A stretch of DNA of 64,000 nt from Linum tenue (Eukaryota > Streptophyta > Magnoliopsida > Malpighiales > Linaceae). The DNA is taken from NCBI GenBank assembly GCA_946122785.1, contig CAMGYJ010000005.1:67406200-67470199 (forward strand), written 5' to 3'. Shown here in pieces: positions 63,158-64,000 of this stretch (the stretch's first letter is position 1; every line of letters starts with the position of its first letter). The notes below the pieces were generated by a model, which saw only the letters and a list, made by a program, of their open reading frames with translations, was not told the origin of the DNA and made no database searches. A program made the translations under genes and the position numbers.

Positions 63158-64000
63158 TGATAGACCGATAATTATACATGTTTTCACCCCTATTCTGAAG
63201 CCGTTTGTGATGAGGAATCTCGTGTTTTAAGCCGATTTCACGCTAGGTTGTGTGTTTATGTCATATTTCAGGTCCCGGCGTTGGAATCGAGGCGGAGGAA
63301 CTAGTTCCGGGTTGAAAGGAGCGAAGTTGGGACAAAGGAGGCTGTTGGACCAAAATACCCGGCCAAAGGAAGAAATACCCGACCGGGTATTTTCTGGCCT
63401 TGACCGGGTATTTCTCACTTCGGGCGTCCGTGAGAAGCAGAAGGGGGCCCGGGCAATTGCCTTAAATCCCCGGTCGGGGATTGTGAGAACAGACCGGGGA
63501 TTTTCCCCTTTAACGAAACGGTGAGTTTGGCAAATACCCGGTCGAACCCCAGAATACCCGACCGGGTATTTCGACCGGGTATCGCGATGGCAGCTGATAA
63601 AAGGAAAAGAAGGCCAATTTTCAGAGGGTTTCGAGTTTTTGAGAGAGAAAGCGATACCTAGAGAGAGAAAGCGACGAACCAGAGTTCCCAAGCGCCATAA
63701 ATCGATCTTCATCACCATTGGAGCCCGGTTTGAGCTTGGAGAAGTGCGATTAAACGTCCAGGAGCAGGAATCCATCTTCACAGTATGATTTCCGCGTCTG
63801 AATCTGCTTTTGCTTCTTTCTCTATGGAGTAGTTTCCCCATTCATCTGGGTATGGGGAACCCTAGATTTGTATGCTAGGTCTGATTGTATGAACCCAAGT
63901 ACAGAGTTTGTGAATTGATTATATTCGATTGAGGTTTGAATGATTGAATGACTTGAATCCTGATCAAATTCCTGTTGTTTCTGCTTTGACCTAGAATGAG
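63158..64000 (+). mobile_element. Athila-type LTR, 5' end intact, continues past the window
   Basis: It starts TGATAGACCGATAATTATACATG exactly where satellite sequence (TGTACAA) ends, and shares the layout of the other Athila LTR starts (TGATGACTCGATATTT). The stretch TTTTAAGCCGATTTCACGCTAGG matches 9953-9975, and 63840-64000 is the reverse complement of 10556-10740. It is either a 5' LTR or a solo LTR; the other end is outside. The candidate duplication to look for is TACAA (63153-63157). ORFs here are not genes. Confidence 0.8.
63350..63590. repeat. palindrome cluster AATACCC/AATCCCC around GACC in Athila LTR
   Basis: Copies: AATACCCGGCC near 63355, AATACCCGACCGGGTATT near 63373, GACCGGGTATTTC near 63401, AATCCCCGGTCGGGGATT near 63465, GACCGGGGATT near 63492, AATACCCGGTC near 63534 and AATACCCGACCGGGTATT near 63552, followed by GACCGGGTAT. 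Two arm types occur, and left and right arms match within each copy. Confidence 0.8.

Noticed and set aside
63227..63841. 204-codon minus-strand ORF at the right end
   Set aside because: Inside an Athila-type LTR, overlapping the palindrome cluster; low-complexity composition and no recognisable domain.

Overview
The window is plant nuclear heterochromatin, probably pericentromeric or centromeric. I see no host gene, rRNA or tRNA. The evidence is about 32 kb of a 154-bp tandem satellite interleaved with Ty3/gypsy LTR retrotransposons of plant-specific lineages (Athila-type, a Tekay/Del-like chromovirus, and a short Gag-protease element). A dicot is plausible, but the sequence does not fix the species. 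A 100-base run of N (23987-24086) shows this is scaffolded assembly.

Layout: (1) 1-10085, a plus-strand Athila-type element cut by the window start: decayed integrase, spacer, an env-like ORF broken by stops and frameshifts, 3' UTR, and the first 208 bp of its 3' LTR. A 4.43-kb non-autonomous LTR element (2363-6791, TSD GTTTT) sits just upstream of the env-like ORF. (2) 10086-17030, the 3' end of a minus-strand Athila whose LTR abuts the first Athila's LTR. That LTR carries a solo LTR (11161-15800, TSD CCGAA), which carries another solo LTR (11512-13802, TSD GTCAG). (3) 17031-23986, satellite block 1 (plus orientation). (4) Gap, then 24087-35885, satellite block 2 in the opposite orientation. 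(5) 35886-38869, an Athila internal fragment without LTRs. (6) 38870-51673, satellite block 3. (7) 51674-62345, a Tekay-like cluster on the minus strand: LTR, gag-pol, LTR, then a truncated second pol. (8) 62346-63157, satellite block 4. (9) 63158-64000, the 5' end of an Athila-type LTR with its terminus exactly at the satellite junction.

Nothing here works as a host operon or pathway. The sequence records cycles of insertion, LTR-LTR recombination (two solo LTRs, one tandem LTR chain), satellite amplification into higher-order units (about 1960, 2442, 1684 and 1674 bp) and C-to-T decay of coding regions. The most nearly intact coding unit is the Tekay-like gag-pol (54158-58677), which shows a single frameshift in the reverse transcriptase.

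Points most worth a second look: short LTR palindromes with a conserved GRYC centre and arms that change together; tandem hairpins with covarying stems in the Tekay-like LTRs; a Gag-protease reading frame that runs through the polypurine tract deep into the 3' LTR; and higher-order satellite units identified by specific deletions.
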